In this document: one piece after another, positions 45,036 to 53,403 of the stretch
Position numbering within the stretch: the stretch's first letter is position 1
Layout of the letters: each line of letters opens with the position of its first letter
From: Ardenticatenaceae bacterium
GTDB taxonomy: Bacteria; Chloroflexota; Anaerolineae; Promineifilales; Promineifilaceae
DNA: 58,427 nt
Assembly: GCA_020634495.1 (NCBI GenBank)
Contig: JACKBR010000028.1
Location: 1 to 58,427 of the forward strand
Direction of reading: 5' to 3'
Made by a program: the position numbers and the translations under genes
The notes under the pieces: model-generated
What the model was told of the DNA's origin: nothing
Seen by the model: the letters and a program-made list of their open reading frames with translations, nothing else
Database searches by the model: none

Positions 45036-45060
45036 ATAAAAAGCCGCTCACAAAGAGCGG
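45036..45060 (-). terminator. tRNA-Lys terminator
   Basis: On the minus strand CCGCTC (45060-45055) pairs with GAGCGG (45049-45044) around five bases. A T run follows at 45042-45038. It lies about 35 bases past the 3' end of the tRNA. Confidence 0.8.
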
Positions 45061-45092
45061 TCTTTTGTAAAGTGACCTAAATAGTCACTCAG

Positions 45093-45165
<73 letters not shown>

Positions 45166-45232
45166 AAATGTTTGCTGCAAATTCCTTGCTAAAAGGCGGA
45201 CGGGATTATACAAAATTTTGGCGTAAAAACAA

Positions 45233-47467
45233 CTAACGCTCCAGCAAAAACTCGGCAGATAGCCAGCCGCTTTGCCCATCCACAAGCACCTCTTGCCAGA
45301 CAAAGCCGTCGGCTTCAACCAGGCCATCTAGCAAAACCACAACCGTATCCGTTGGCAAAATGGCAAGCACCTCTGCCTCAAGGCTGGGTTCAGCCCGTAA
45401 ATTGGTGCCAAAAGGATAGGTGAGTACGGCCGTTCTTGGCGTTGCTGTTGGCGTAGCAGACGGCGTAAACGTCGGCGTCACGGTAGGCGTTTGAGTTGGC
45501 GTCTCAGTGGGCAAAACCGTCGGCATTGGCGTGTCCGTAGGCACGGGTGTGGGGGTAAATGTGGGGGTAAACGTCGCCGTGGGCGTCGGGCCAGGCGTAA
45601 AAGTGAGCGTCGGTGTGGGCGTGGGCGTCAGCGTTGGCGGTATTTCTGGGTCCAGTTTCGTCACCTCGATCACTTCCAGCGTCAAGGCCACGCTCTCCAA
45701 AATCCCCTCATCGCGCAAGGTGGCCCCAATGGCCGTTTGCAGCTCTTCCACCACATGATGCGGCAGCGGCCTGGTTGATCGCGCCGTGACGTCCAACGTT
45801 AACAAGTTACCTGTAAAGGTGGCCTCCGGCGGTTGATTCAAAGTAGCTCCGGCTACATCGGCTAATTTTTCTTCTACCACCTCGTTGATGCGGGTCAGGC
45901 GAGCTTGTTCTTGAGCCAGCTGGAAGGTAAAGCCCGTTATGAGCGCGGAAACGATGAGCAGGGCCACAATGGCTACACGGCCGCTTCTGGCCTGTACAAT
46001 TTGCCGCGATTTTTGTGCGGCCGTTGGCCGAAAACCAAGAATGAAAAACATCAGCGCCGTGGCGGAGCTAATGGCGACAAAGTTGGCGGTGAAGAGCAGC
46101 ATGGCTCCCAAAGCGTGGCTAAAACGGCCGGTGGTTAAAGAAATGCCCACCGTGGCCAGCGGCGGCACCAAAGCCGCAGCAATGGCCACCCCTGGCAGTG
46201 CGCCCGCCGCATCAGAACGGCACAGGGCGTACGCCCCAGCCAATCCAGAAAACAGCGCAATGGCCAGATCGATGAGCGTGGGCTGCGTACGCGCCAAAAG
46301 CTCTGACGTGGCGGGCTGGCCCAGGTTCAGCAACCCCGCCGCAGCCCCCACCGTGATGGACAAAGCCACGCCACGCAGCACCGCCCCCAGCGACAACCGA
46401 ATGAAGCGGGTATCGCCTAACACAACGGCCAATCCCGTGCCCACCATCGGCGACATGAGCGGGGCTACCAGCATCGCGCCAATGACCACTGCCGGGCTGT
46501 TGATGATGAGGCCCAGCGCGGCAATGATGGTAGACAGGGAGATGAGCATAAAGAAATCGAGGTCGGGGCGGGCGCTGCGCCGGATGCGGGTGTACGCTTC
46601 GGTGCGGGCTTTGATGTCCATGCGCGGCAAATATTGGCGCAAACGCCAGGCGGTCTTGTTGCCCCAGGTTCCCAGGCGGCTGCGCGGCTGCCGCACAATG
46701 ACAACGGGTTTACGGCTCTGGCGCACCACGGCCGCAGGAATATCGCCAAAAAGAATCTTGTCGATGGAGCTTTCCTGGCTGGCTCCAATCATAACCAGGT
46801 CGCAATCTTCTTTGGCCAAATCGGTGATGCCCTGGGTGATAGAGTGGGCGGTAACCACATTGGTTTCGATACGGCCGTTGGCATCCACAAACTGCATAAG
46901 CTGCTGCAAACGGGTACGGCCCAGCGCCTGTTCGTTTTCCAAATGTTCGTTGGCAATGTAAACGGCCGTTACCTTCACCTTATTCGCCACTGGCAGCAAA
47001 AACGTAAGCGCATGGGCCGTGTTCGGGCCGCCAGAGGTGGGAATCACAATGTGGGTCAGCTCATCTGCCACATCGCTGTTGTCGCCACGAAGGGCGGCCA
47101 CTGCACAAGAAAGCCGGTCTGGATTAAAGATGATGGGGCCGTCCAGGTGGGCCACCAGCAGATCAATGGCCGCCTCATTCACAAATTTGGCCAGCGCCCT
47201 GTCAAAATTTGCTGCGGTGATGATTAAGATTGAAATATCGTCGGCGTCAGGCTCCAGCGCCCGAATCTTTTCTGCTTTGGCCTGGGCAGCTTTTTGACCT
47301 GCCGGATTCAGGTCGCGCAAATAGATACCAGCAATGAGCTGCCCGTCGTTGGCCCTGGTCAGGGTCAACGCTAGCTGCCAGGCGCGCCCCAGCGGTTCAT
47401 CTGGGGGCAAAAGCACCAGCGCTCGCCATAATTTTTCTTCGGGAATCTGGCCGTCAACAATTTGCAT
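45233..47467 (-). CDS. USP-DUF389 membrane protein with proline/threonine linker and SH3 domain
   Basis: 744 residues from the ATG at 47467. The first 280 residues contain universal-stress-like alpha/beta folds (HIVIPTSGGPNTAHALTFLL, DLVMIGASQESSIDKILFG). A DUF389 domain follows with about six helices (GLIINSPAVVIGAMLVAPLM, GVAIAAALVPPLATVGISL). After a soluble segment, a roughly 65-residue Thr/Pro-rich spacer (TPTPTPTLTFTP-like) leads to an SH3b-like C-terminus (GTNLRAEPSLEAEVLAILP, SGWLSAEFLLE). The spacer and SH3 domain suggest that the C-terminus reaches the cell wall. Function is unknown. An ACGGCCGT lies about 19 bases before the start, beside a TATACT box. Confidence 0.9.
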   Translation of the reverse strand: MQIVDGQIPEEKLWRALVLLPPDEPLGRAWQLALTLTRANDGQLIAGIYLRDLNPAGQKAAQAKAEKIRALEPDADDISILIITAANFDRALAKFVNEAAIDLLVAHLDGPIIFNPDRLSCAVAALRGDNSDVADELTHIVIPTSGGPNTAHALTFLLPVANKVKVTAVYIANEHLENEQALGRTRLQQLMQFVDANGRIETNVVTAHSITQGITDLAKEDCDLVMIGASQESSIDKILFGDIPAAVVRQSRKPVVIVRQPRSRLGTWGNKTAWRLRQYLPRMDIKARTEAYTRIRRSARPDLDFFMLISLSTIIAALGLIINSPAVVIGAMLVAPLMSPMVGTGLAVVLGDTRFIRLSLGAVLRGVALSITVGAAAGLLNLGQPATSELLARTQPTLIDLAIALFSGLAGAYALCRSDAAGALPGVAIAAALVPPLATVGISLTTGRFSHALGAMLLFTANFVAISSATALMFFILGFRPTAAQKSRQIVQARSGRVAIVALLIVSALITGFTFQLAQEQARLTRINEVVEEKLADVAGATLNQPPEATFTGNLLTLDVTARSTRPLPHHVVEELQTAIGATLRDEGILESVALTLEVIEVTKLDPEIPPTLTPTPTPTLTFTPGPTPTATFTPTFTPTPVPTDTPMPTVLPTETPTQTPTVTPTFTPSATPTATPRTAVLTYPFGTNLRAEPSLEAEVLAILPTDTVVVLLDGLVEADGFVWQEVLVDGQSGWLSAEFLLER

Positions 47468-47565
47468 GGAGCCTAAGTATAGCAAACGGCCGTCTGTTTT
47501 TGTACAAAATTACCCAGAAGAACCTGGTTAAAAAGGAACAAAACAATAAGTTCGCAGTGAGTTTA

Positions 47566-47574
47566 TGCTATAAT
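47566..47574 (+). promoter_or_regulatory. Extended -10 promoter element
   Basis: TGCTATAAT at 47566-47574 is a perfect -10 box with the TGn extension, 28 bases upstream of the winged-helix gene at 47603. No good -35 box is seen, as is common for extended -10 promoters. Confidence 0.6.
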
Positions 47575-47602
47575 GTGCGCATCAATTAGCAGGAGCAACA
47601 AG

Positions 47603-47848
47603 ATGAAACGGTTTGAACTGGAAGAAGAAGAGCGCAAAGTTTTACAAACCTTAGCCAAGCGCGGGGCGATGAGCCCCAGTGAAGTGGCCGCAGAAACCTG
47701 GACGCTGCCCGGTAAGACCCTGTCGGTGCTGCGCGATTTGTCTAGTGCCGGTTTTGTCTTGCTACGCGACGACACCAACAGCCCAGACGGTATGCTCGTG
47801 GCGATTACCAGCGAAGCCCGCGTTTATCTAAACGGCAGTCTGGTCTAA
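47603..47848 (+). CDS. Small winged-helix (MarR-like) protein
   Basis: 81 residues from the ATG at 47603 with AGGAG 8 bases upstream. The body is one winged-helix fold: EEERKVLQTLAKRGAMSPSEV is the first helices, LSVLRDLSSAGFVLLR is the recognition helix and first wing strand, and ITSEARVYL ends it. There is no ligand or dimerisation domain. It may regulate the membrane protein gene 37 bases downstream, or itself. The acidic N-terminus (ELEEEE) is unusual for a DNA binder, so a protein-binding role is also possible. Confidence 0.75.
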   Translation: MKRFELEEEERKVLQTLAKRGAMSPSEVAAETWTLPGKTLSVLRDLSSAGFVLLRDDTNSPDGMLVAITSEARVYLNGSLV

Positions 47849-47885
47849 CCCCGACATCACCCACCCTCCCGACTGGATTTAGCCA

Positions 47886-48968
47886 ATGGCACCTTCCCCA
47901 TCAGAAGAGATGACCTTTGGTCGTCGCACCAAATTCACACGCGGCATGAAAACGGCCGCATTCCTGCTTGTCCTATTCCTCCTGACCATTGCCACCATCA
48001 TCGTTTTCCCCATCACCGAAACAACACCCGCCTGGGTTGAACCGCTGCAAACCAACGTGTACGGTCTTACCGCTCGGTTTGCCCCCTATGTGCTGGTTGG
48101 TTTGCTAGGAGCCACCGTGGCCATGGCCGAGCTGGTTTCCACCTTCCAAACTTACCCGCGTGAAGCGCTGCGCACCCGCTGGTCATGGATTTTGATTGCC
48201 GTCAACGTGGTGGCCGCCATCATTGCCCTAATCGTGGTGCGGGTAACGATGACGGAGATGAATCCCAGCCTGCAAATTTTGAGCGTGGGGGTTGGTTTCC
48301 AGGCCATCATTCGCACCCGGTTTGTCCTGGCCAAACGCATTGGGGACGATGGACAGGAAGGGGAAGTTGCCCTCAATCTGGGCTGGCTCTACGACCAGTT
48401 CCAAAACCTGGCCCGCACCCAAATCGATCTGGAATTGATGAACAAGCGGCGAACGGCCGTAACCCGCCTGCTCGATTATTACCCCTCTATGGCCGAACTG
48501 TACGACATCGCCTGGTACACCATCACCTCCCGTGCCACCCTCACCCGCGAGCAAGAAGAACAGCGCAAAGCCGATTTAGAAAAGCTGCTGGACCCCAAAG
48601 CGCCAGAAAACTTTGCCCGGTCTAGCATGGCTCTGGCCATCTTAGAAAATGGCGGCCAGGCTTATGTGGAGCTCCTGCTTACCCAGGCCATGCAAAACCT
48701 TAGCCCAGAAGCAATGGCCGCGCTTAAACCCACCAGCGGCGACAAGCTGATCTGGCAGTTGGTAAACCAGTACAGCGTGGCTGAATTGGTGGCCCTCACC
48801 CAAAAGCTCTCACCCTCAGAAAAAGTTGTGGAGTATGTGACCAACGCCGCCAAACCGGACCCCACCGTGAACACCGCCAATCAAAAAGCAACCATTGCCC
48901 ATTTTATGGTACAGCAAATTGGTCTGGAACCCCTGCAAAAAGCCCTAAGCGAACAAGGCAGAAAGTAA
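47886..48968 (+). CDS. Integral membrane protein of unknown function
   Basis: 360 residues; no family is recognised. Three hydrophobic segments lie at about 22-44 (FLLVLFLLTIATIIVF), 66-88 (YVLVGLLGATVAMAELV) and 100-122 (WILIAVNVVAAIIALIVV). A cytoplasmic-looking, mainly helical tail of about 230 residues follows, starting GFQAIIRTRFVLAKRIG and rich in Glu, Lys and Gln. The layout of a small membrane anchor with a large soluble tail suggests a sensor or scaffold. It follows the winged-helix gene by 37 bases, so the two probably work together. Confidence 0.75.
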   Translation: MAPSPSEEMTFGRRTKFTRGMKTAAFLLVLFLLTIATIIVFPITETTPAWVEPLQTNVYGLTARFAPYVLVGLLGATVAMAELVSTFQTYPREALRTRWSWILIAVNVVAAIIALIVVRVTMTEMNPSLQILSVGVGFQAIIRTRFVLAKRIGDDGQEGEVALNLGWLYDQFQNLARTQIDLELMNKRRTAVTRLLDYYPSMAELYDIAWYTITSRATLTREQEEQRKADLEKLLDPKAPENFARSSMALAILENGGQAYVELLLTQAMQNLSPEAMAALKPTSGDKLIWQLVNQYSVAELVALTQKLSPSEKVVEYVTNAAKPDPTVNTANQKATIAHFMVQQIGLEPLQKALSEQGRK

Positions 48969-49043
48969 ACTTTCTTTCACTTTTTGCTGAGAGAACCAGT
49001 TTGGCTGTTGCCGCCGGAATGGGGCTTTGTTACAGTTGCCAGC

Positions 49044-49889
49044 ATGACAAAATTGCGGCTATATTTTTTGCTTGGACTATTATTTTTGGCGGCCTGTGGC
49101 ACGGCAAATGCGCCGGTTGTGGAAGAAGCGGTTTCGCCTCTGCAAATTACGCGGATGAGTGGGGATACGGCCGTTGGCACCCCGCGCATCGTTTTTGGCC
49201 TGTTTGATGGCCCCGACCCTGTGTTCGACGCCAAAAGCGTCTCGCTAACCATCGTGCCTGTTGGCCAGGAAAATGCCGAACCGGTTTGGCAAGGTTCAGC
49301 GGACAATTACAGCGATTACGAAGTGCCGTACTGGATCGCCACCCCGACGCTGCCCAGCCCCGGCTTTTGGGGCGTGACGGCTGATGTGGTGCTGGCAGAC
49401 GGCCGTTCCGTAACCAGTCAGTTCACCATCGAGGCCAAGGCAGAAAGTTCGGCCGTTGCCGTTGGCGAAATGGCCCCCCTGAGCCAAAACCGCACCCTGG
49501 CCACCGAGCCAGACATCAACAAGCTCAGCTCTGGCAACGAGCCAGACCCTGCTTTTTACCAGCTCACCGTGGCCGAGGCTGTGGCCAGCGGCAAGCCAAC
49601 CGTGGTCGGCTTCATCACCCCTGGCCTGTGCGAAAGTAAATGGTGCGCCCCGGTGCTAAACAGTGTGTCCATCGTCCGGGATTCGCTGGGCGACCAGGTC
49701 AATTTTATTCATATCGAGGTGTATGCGGATTTTCAGACGCTAACCTTCGTGCCAGAGATGGCGGAGTGGGGCTTAGAAACGGAACCTTACATTTTTGTGC
49801 TGGACAAAGGGGGCCGGGTGACGGCCTCGCTGGCTGGGCCAGTGTCGCCACGCGAATTGATGCAGGCGTTGGAGCCGCTGCTGCCGTGA
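49044..49889 (+). CDS. Lipoprotein with thioredoxin-like C-terminal domain
   Basis: 281 residues from the ATG at 49044, chosen because it gives a proper lipoprotein signal peptide (LYFLLGLLFLAAC); an earlier start at 48984 would bury it. The mature protein begins with a beta-rich region of about 100 residues (PRIVFGLFDGPDP). A thioredoxin-like domain follows, with GFITPGLCESKWCAPVLN in the place of the redox site (CESKWC rather than CxxC), then VNFIHIEVYAD and TEPYIFVLDKGGRV. It is probably anchored outside the cytoplasmic membrane. Its stop overlaps the CopC gene's GTG, so a link to copper handling or thiol chemistry is likely. Confidence 0.8.
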   Translation: MTKLRLYFLLGLLFLAACGTANAPVVEEAVSPLQITRMSGDTAVGTPRIVFGLFDGPDPVFDAKSVSLTIVPVGQENAEPVWQGSADNYSDYEVPYWIATPTLPSPGFWGVTADVVLADGRSVTSQFTIEAKAESSAVAVGEMAPLSQNRTLATEPDINKLSSGNEPDPAFYQLTVAEAVASGKPTVVGFITPGLCESKWCAPVLNSVSIVRDSLGDQVNFIHIEVYADFQTLTFVPEMAEWGLETEPYIFVLDKGGRVTASLAGPVSPRELMQALEPLLP

Positions 49890-50380
49890 GAAAGTTTTGG
49901 CTGATTGTGCTGATCTGGGGGGGAACGGCCGTATTCGCCCCTCACGTTTTTGCCCATGCCGAATTAATCGCCGCCACGCCTGCGCCGGGCAGTTCAGTAA
50001 ACAGCCTGACGGAAATTCGGCTGGTTTTTAGCGAGCCGGTTGGCGCGGGAAGCCAGATTGAGCTGCTGCAAGATTTTGTGACGGTAGCCGCATTGCAGCC
50101 TGTGGTTGACCCGAATGAGGCGACTGTGCTGGTAACGGCCGTTCCGCCCCTGCCAGATGGCGTCTACACCGTGCAATGGACTATCACCAGCGCCGACGGC
50201 CATCCCATTAGCGGCAGCTACAGCCTGGGAATCAACAGCCGCCCACCCCAACCTGCCGTTCCCTGGTACCAAACCACCTGGGCGCGGCTAGGATTTTTGC
50301 TCTGCGGCCTGGGCATCATTGCGCTGGCGCTGCGCCGCTGGCGACCACCGACCCTGCCAACGAGCGGCAGGCTCAGCTAA
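49886..50380 (+). CDS. CopC-domain copper resistance protein with C-terminal membrane anchor
   Basis: 164 residues from a GTG that overlaps the preceding stop (GTGA at 49886); the longer open frame upstream runs through the lipoprotein gene and is a shadow. A signal peptide ends at VFAHA. The mature N-terminus starts near HAELIAATPAPGSSV, whose His is the usual copper ligand. LVFSEPVGAGSQIEL and SADGHPISGSYSLGI are the CopC signature. A single helix near the end (LGFLLCGLGIIALAL) anchors it. It binds Cu(II) outside the membrane. It converges with the DUF2007 gene, overlapping by 8 bases. Confidence 0.92.
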   Translation: MRKFWLIVLIWGGTAVFAPHVFAHAELIAATPAPGSSVNSLTEIRLVFSEPVGAGSQIELLQDFVTVAALQPVVDPNEATVLVTAVPPLPDGVYTVQWTITSADGHPISGSYSLGINSRPPQPAVPWYQTTWARLGFLLCGLGIIALALRRWRPPTLPTSGRLS

Positions 50381-50729
50381 ACAGTTCGTCCAGAGAAACT
50401 TGTGTCTCACAAACGGGGCAAACAAACCAGCCCTGCTCCCATTCGGTGTCATCCAGCTCAAGCTCGCTGTCACAGCCAGGACAGGTAACCAGGTTGGTGT
50501 TGTCCACCGGTTCATCCACATCAAGCAGCAAGCGCGCCTCTTCAAGGTATTGGGCAGGCACCCGCACATAAGCGGCGCTTAATTTCCCGATGGAAAAACC
50601 ATACGCCTTCCCGGCACTTTCCTGCACGGCAAACGCCGGAATCTTTGCAGCTTTCAGGCGTTCCACGAGCAATTCAGCTACGGTCAGCCCATTTGTTTCT
50701 GTTACTGTTGCCCACTGAATCTCTTCCAT
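50373..50729 (-). CDS. DUF2007-type protein with C-terminal zinc ribbon
   Basis: 118 residues. The N-terminal part (AELLVERLKAAKIPAFAVQE ... VRVPAQYLEEARLLL) matches the DUF2007 group of putative signal-transducing proteins. The C-terminal 45 residues hold CPGC and CPVC pairs of a zinc ribbon. It is cytoplasmic; the role is unknown. The ATG at 50729 follows GGGGG at 6 bases. Its 3' end overlaps the convergent CopC gene by 8 bases. Confidence 0.85.
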   Translation of the reverse strand: MEEIQWATVTETNGLTVAELLVERLKAAKIPAFAVQESAGKAYGFSIGKLSAAYVRVPAQYLEEARLLLDVDEPVDNTNLVTCPGCDSELELDDTEWEQGWFVCPVCETQVSLDELFS

Positions 50730-50885
50730 TTTGCACCCCCGTATGCAACAACCTAACGTGGTTATTCAATGAAAACAGTATAAATTAGGGAGGAAACGGC
50801 CGTCAACGTAATTCACCCCAAATCTGGCTGCCAGCAGGCCGCTGCCTGACTGCATAAGGACACAATTAAACGCTGATGACACAGC

Positions 50886-50913
50886 TTGATAGAAAACAAG
50901 CGTTTTGTATACT
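50886..50913 (+). promoter_or_regulatory. Sigma70-type promoter of the DinB-like gene
   Basis: TTGATA (50886-50891) is followed after 16 bases by TATACT (50908-50913). The start codon at 50989 is about 75 bases downstream. An ACGGCCGT lies upstream at 50797. Confidence 0.65.
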
Positions 50914-50988
50914 TTTCCTGCGCGGTTTTGATTTTCTTGAGCAGGCAAACTTCAATACACCGTTATCATATTGGGGAGGTTCAGTTTT

Positions 50989-51450
50989 ATGCGTCACACC
51001 CGTGAAGAAGTAATCAAGCGCACGATTCAGGAGTTCGAACGCTTGGATCAGCTGGTGGACAACCTTACCGACCAGGAGTGGCACAGGTTCGTAGCCAGAC
51101 CCGAAACCAAAGACCCGTGGACAGTGAAAGATGCGCTGGCGCATGTCACTCACTGGAAAGCTGACACGATCAGAAAAATTAAAAAGCTGCCCGTACCGCC
51201 AGAGGAAAAAGGACTCAATTGGACGGATGGGAACCACCTCATCTACGAGCGTTGGCGAGATCGCTCTCCGCAGGCGGTTTTAGCCTGGCACAGGCAGGTT
51301 CAGGAGGATGCGCTGGCCGCCCTTCAGGCGGCACCCGATGCGTGGTTCAGCGGCCGGGATCGCCGGGCGGAATGGCCCTTTGATCTTGATGGCCACTCCA
51401 GCTACCATCGCGTGAAGGACATCGAGCATACGTTGAAAAATTCAACATAG
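50989..51450 (+). CDS. DinB/ClbS-like four-helix protein
   Basis: 153 residues from the ATG at 50989 behind GGGGAGG; an earlier in-frame ATG at 50971 lies before that site. Four predicted helices are present. WTVKDALAHVTHWKADTI holds the first histidines and HSSYHRVKDIEH the last, which is the metal-site arrangement of the DinB superfamily. It resembles the ClbS/DfsB branch, whose founding members protect against the genotoxin colibactin or bind related electrophiles. No toxin genes are seen nearby, so the substrate is open. It has its own promoter. Confidence 0.82.
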   Translation: MRHTREEVIKRTIQEFERLDQLVDNLTDQEWHRFVARPETKDPWTVKDALAHVTHWKADTIRKIKKLPVPPEEKGLNWTDGNHLIYERWRDRSPQAVLAWHRQVQEDALAALQAAPDAWFSGRDRRAEWPFDLDGHSSYHRVKDIEHTLKNST

Positions 51451-51606
51451 TGAGTCCCTTCCACCAATCTTAGCGATCCATGATTTTCAATTGCCACAAA
51501 TGAGGCGGCAGGCATCCTCAATTAGGCCGGGTTCGGTATAATCGCCCTGAAGTTAAGGGCTTCAACCGTTCCGAAGTCAAATGAGTACGCCGAAAAAAGA
51601 AATAAT

Positions 51607-52233
51607 ATGATGAAATATTTGGTTACAGGATTTGAACCGTTTGGGCAAAGCAAGGTGAACCCCTCTGAACAGGTGGTGCAGGCGCTGGCTGGCTGGCAGT
51701 TTGCGGATTTTGAGGTGGCTACGGCCGTTCTCCCCGTACATCGCAGCGAAGGCCCACAAAGATTAATTGCCGCCGTCCAGCAAACACAGCCTGCGGCAGT
51801 CATCTGCTTGGGCGAGGCAGGCGGGCGCACGGCCGTTTCCCTTGAGCGTGTGGCCATCAACCTGCTAGACTTTCGCATTGCCGACAATGGCGGCGAGGTG
51901 GTGCAAGACGAACCAATTATTGCTGATGGCCCGGCAGCTTATTTTACCACCCTGCCTGTGCGAACCTTGCAGCAGGCGGTGGCCGCCGCAGGCATTCCCG
52001 CCGAGCTTTCCTTGAGCGCTGGCGCATTTTTGTGCAACCAGGTGACCTATGAACTGCTCCATTTCTTGACCCGGCAGCAGTGGAATATTCCTGCCGGTTT
52101 TGTCCACCTGCCTTTTTTGCCGGAGCAAGCGGCCAACCTGCCCCAAAAATTCCCCAGCATGGCGCTGGATTCGATGGTAACGGCCGTTTCCACCATGCTA
52201 CACACCCTGCACACCCAACTTCGTTCAGATTGA
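51607..52233 (+). CDS. pcp: Pyroglutamyl-peptidase I
   Basis: 208 residues, the usual size of this cysteine peptidase. It removes N-terminal pyroglutamate from peptides in the cytoplasm. The start YLVTGFEPFGQSKVNPSEQ is the family signature. The catalytic Glu is in SLERVAINLLDFRI, the nucleophile Cys in LSAGAFLCNQVTYELL and the His in AGFVHLPFLPEQA. All three catalytic residues are therefore present. The ATG at 51607 is followed at once by a second ATG, and no strong ribosome site is visible. Two ACGGCCGT octamers lie within the first 230 bases. Confidence 0.96.
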   Translation: MMKYLVTGFEPFGQSKVNPSEQVVQALAGWQFADFEVATAVLPVHRSEGPQRLIAAVQQTQPAAVICLGEAGGRTAVSLERVAINLLDFRIADNGGEVVQDEPIIADGPAAYFTTLPVRTLQQAVAAAGIPAELSLSAGAFLCNQVTYELLHFLTRQQWNIPAGFVHLPFLPEQAANLPQKFPSMALDSMVTAVSTMLHTLHTQLRSD

Positions 52234-52358
52234 TCCTGTCCCAATGGCCGATGTGCCAGGCCACTTTTTTTGCTTAAATTTGAACCAGCCTATCTTCCCA
52301 AAATAAGGTGGTGGCTGCGCCAAAATGCAGCCACTGCCTCAACCCTTTTTTATTTCTT

Positions 52359-53324
52359 ATGAATCTGTATTTAGCAACCCAAAATGGCGTTTGGCTGGCA
52401 CAAAGCAGCGCCGGATCATGGCAATTAGAACCGCGTGGGCTAAACGGCCGTAACGTCACCAGCATCATCGCCCGTGAGGGGGTCATCCTGGCAGGCACCA
52501 CCGACGGCATTTTCCGCTCTGATGATGAGGGAGCCAGCTGGTACGAGCAGAGCAACGGCCTCACCGAGCGGCACGTGCGCTGGCTGGCTTTTCATCCCGA
52601 CATTTCTGACCTGGAATTTGCCGGTACCGAACCAGCCGCCATTTTTGTCTCGGAAGACGGTGGGGAAAGCTGGGAAGAGCGGCCAGAGGTGGCTCAACTG
52701 CGCGATCAATTTAGCTGGTGGCTGCCCTATTCGCCAGAGGCTGGCTGCGTGCGCGGCTTCGCCTTTCATGGCCAGCATCTCTTTGCGGCGGTTGAAGTGG
52801 GCGGGCTGCTTTGCTCGGACGATGGCGGTAGCTCCTGGCAGTTGGCCGAGGGCAGCGACGGCCAGCCAAAATTTGGCCAGCCAGCCGCCGGGCGAATTCA
52901 CCCAGACGTTCACTCCATTGAGGTGCATCCCAACAGCCACCATTTACTGTTTGCCCCGACGGGCGGTGGGTTTTACGCTTCTGCTAACGGGGGAAGCAGC
53001 TGGCGGCCGCTTTACGCAAATTGCTACGTGCGGGCCGTGTGGCTGCATCCAGAAAACAGTCAGGAGCTGGTGTTGGGGGTAGCTGAGGGGCCTTCGGGGC
53101 GCAACGGCCGTATCGAGCACAGCACCGACGGTGGGCAAACCTGGCAGCCGCTCACCGAGCCACAGCCGCACAACATGGTGGAACGATTTGTGCAGGCTGG
53201 CAGCCAGCTCTTTGCCGTTATGTCAAGCGGCGATTTGTGGCACAGCCCGCTGCCTCAACAAAATTGGACGGCCGTTTTGCCTAAAACCACCCAAATTAAT
53301 GCCGCTTGCCCTGTTAAAGAATAA
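52359..53324 (+). CDS. Asp-box (BNR-like) beta-propeller protein
   Basis: 321 residues from the ATG at 52359. Five Asp-box motifs occur at regular spacing: DDEGASW, EDGGESW, DDGGSSW, ANGGSSW and TDGGQTW. This predicts a propeller like those of sialidase-fold and YCF48-type proteins. There is no signal peptide and no catalytic Tyr/Glu/Arg set is evident, so it is probably a cytoplasmic binding or assembly protein. It contains histidine- and tryptophan-rich stretches such as HPDVHSIEVHPNSHH. It stands alone, closed by the foldback at 53326. Confidence 0.8.
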   Translation: MNLYLATQNGVWLAQSSAGSWQLEPRGLNGRNVTSIIAREGVILAGTTDGIFRSDDEGASWYEQSNGLTERHVRWLAFHPDISDLEFAGTEPAAIFVSEDGGESWEERPEVAQLRDQFSWWLPYSPEAGCVRGFAFHGQHLFAAVEVGGLLCSDDGGSSWQLAEGSDGQPKFGQPAAGRIHPDVHSIEVHPNSHHLLFAPTGGGFYASANGGSSWRPLYANCYVRAVWLHPENSQELVLGVAEGPSGRNGRIEHSTDGGQTWQPLTEPQPHNMVERFVQAGSQLFAVMSSGDLWHSPLPQQNWTAVLPKTTQINAACPVKE

Positions 53325-53325
53325 A

Positions 53326-53386
53326 GCCACAGAGCACAAATAAAATTGAGAAACCTGATCTCAAAAATCTCTGTGAACTCTGTGGC
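53326..53386. terminator. Foldback repeat between convergent genes
   Basis: GCCACAGAG (53326-53334) pairs with CTCTGTGGC (53378-53386). A second CTCTGTG unit lies just before the right arm. It belongs to the CACAGAG repeat family and separates the convergent propeller and FAS1 genes. Confidence 0.6.
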
Positions 53387-53403
53387 AAGGAGCTAATTAA
53401 GGA

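Noticed and set aside
45491..46961. Long plus-strand frames opposite the DUF389 gene
   Set aside because: They are antisense shadows; the Val/Gly-rich one is simply the complement of the Thr/Pro-coding repeat.
49640..49885. Extended N-terminus for the CopC protein
   Set aside because: This part overlaps the lipoprotein gene in another frame. The GTG at 49886 gives a proper signal peptide and a GTGA overlap.
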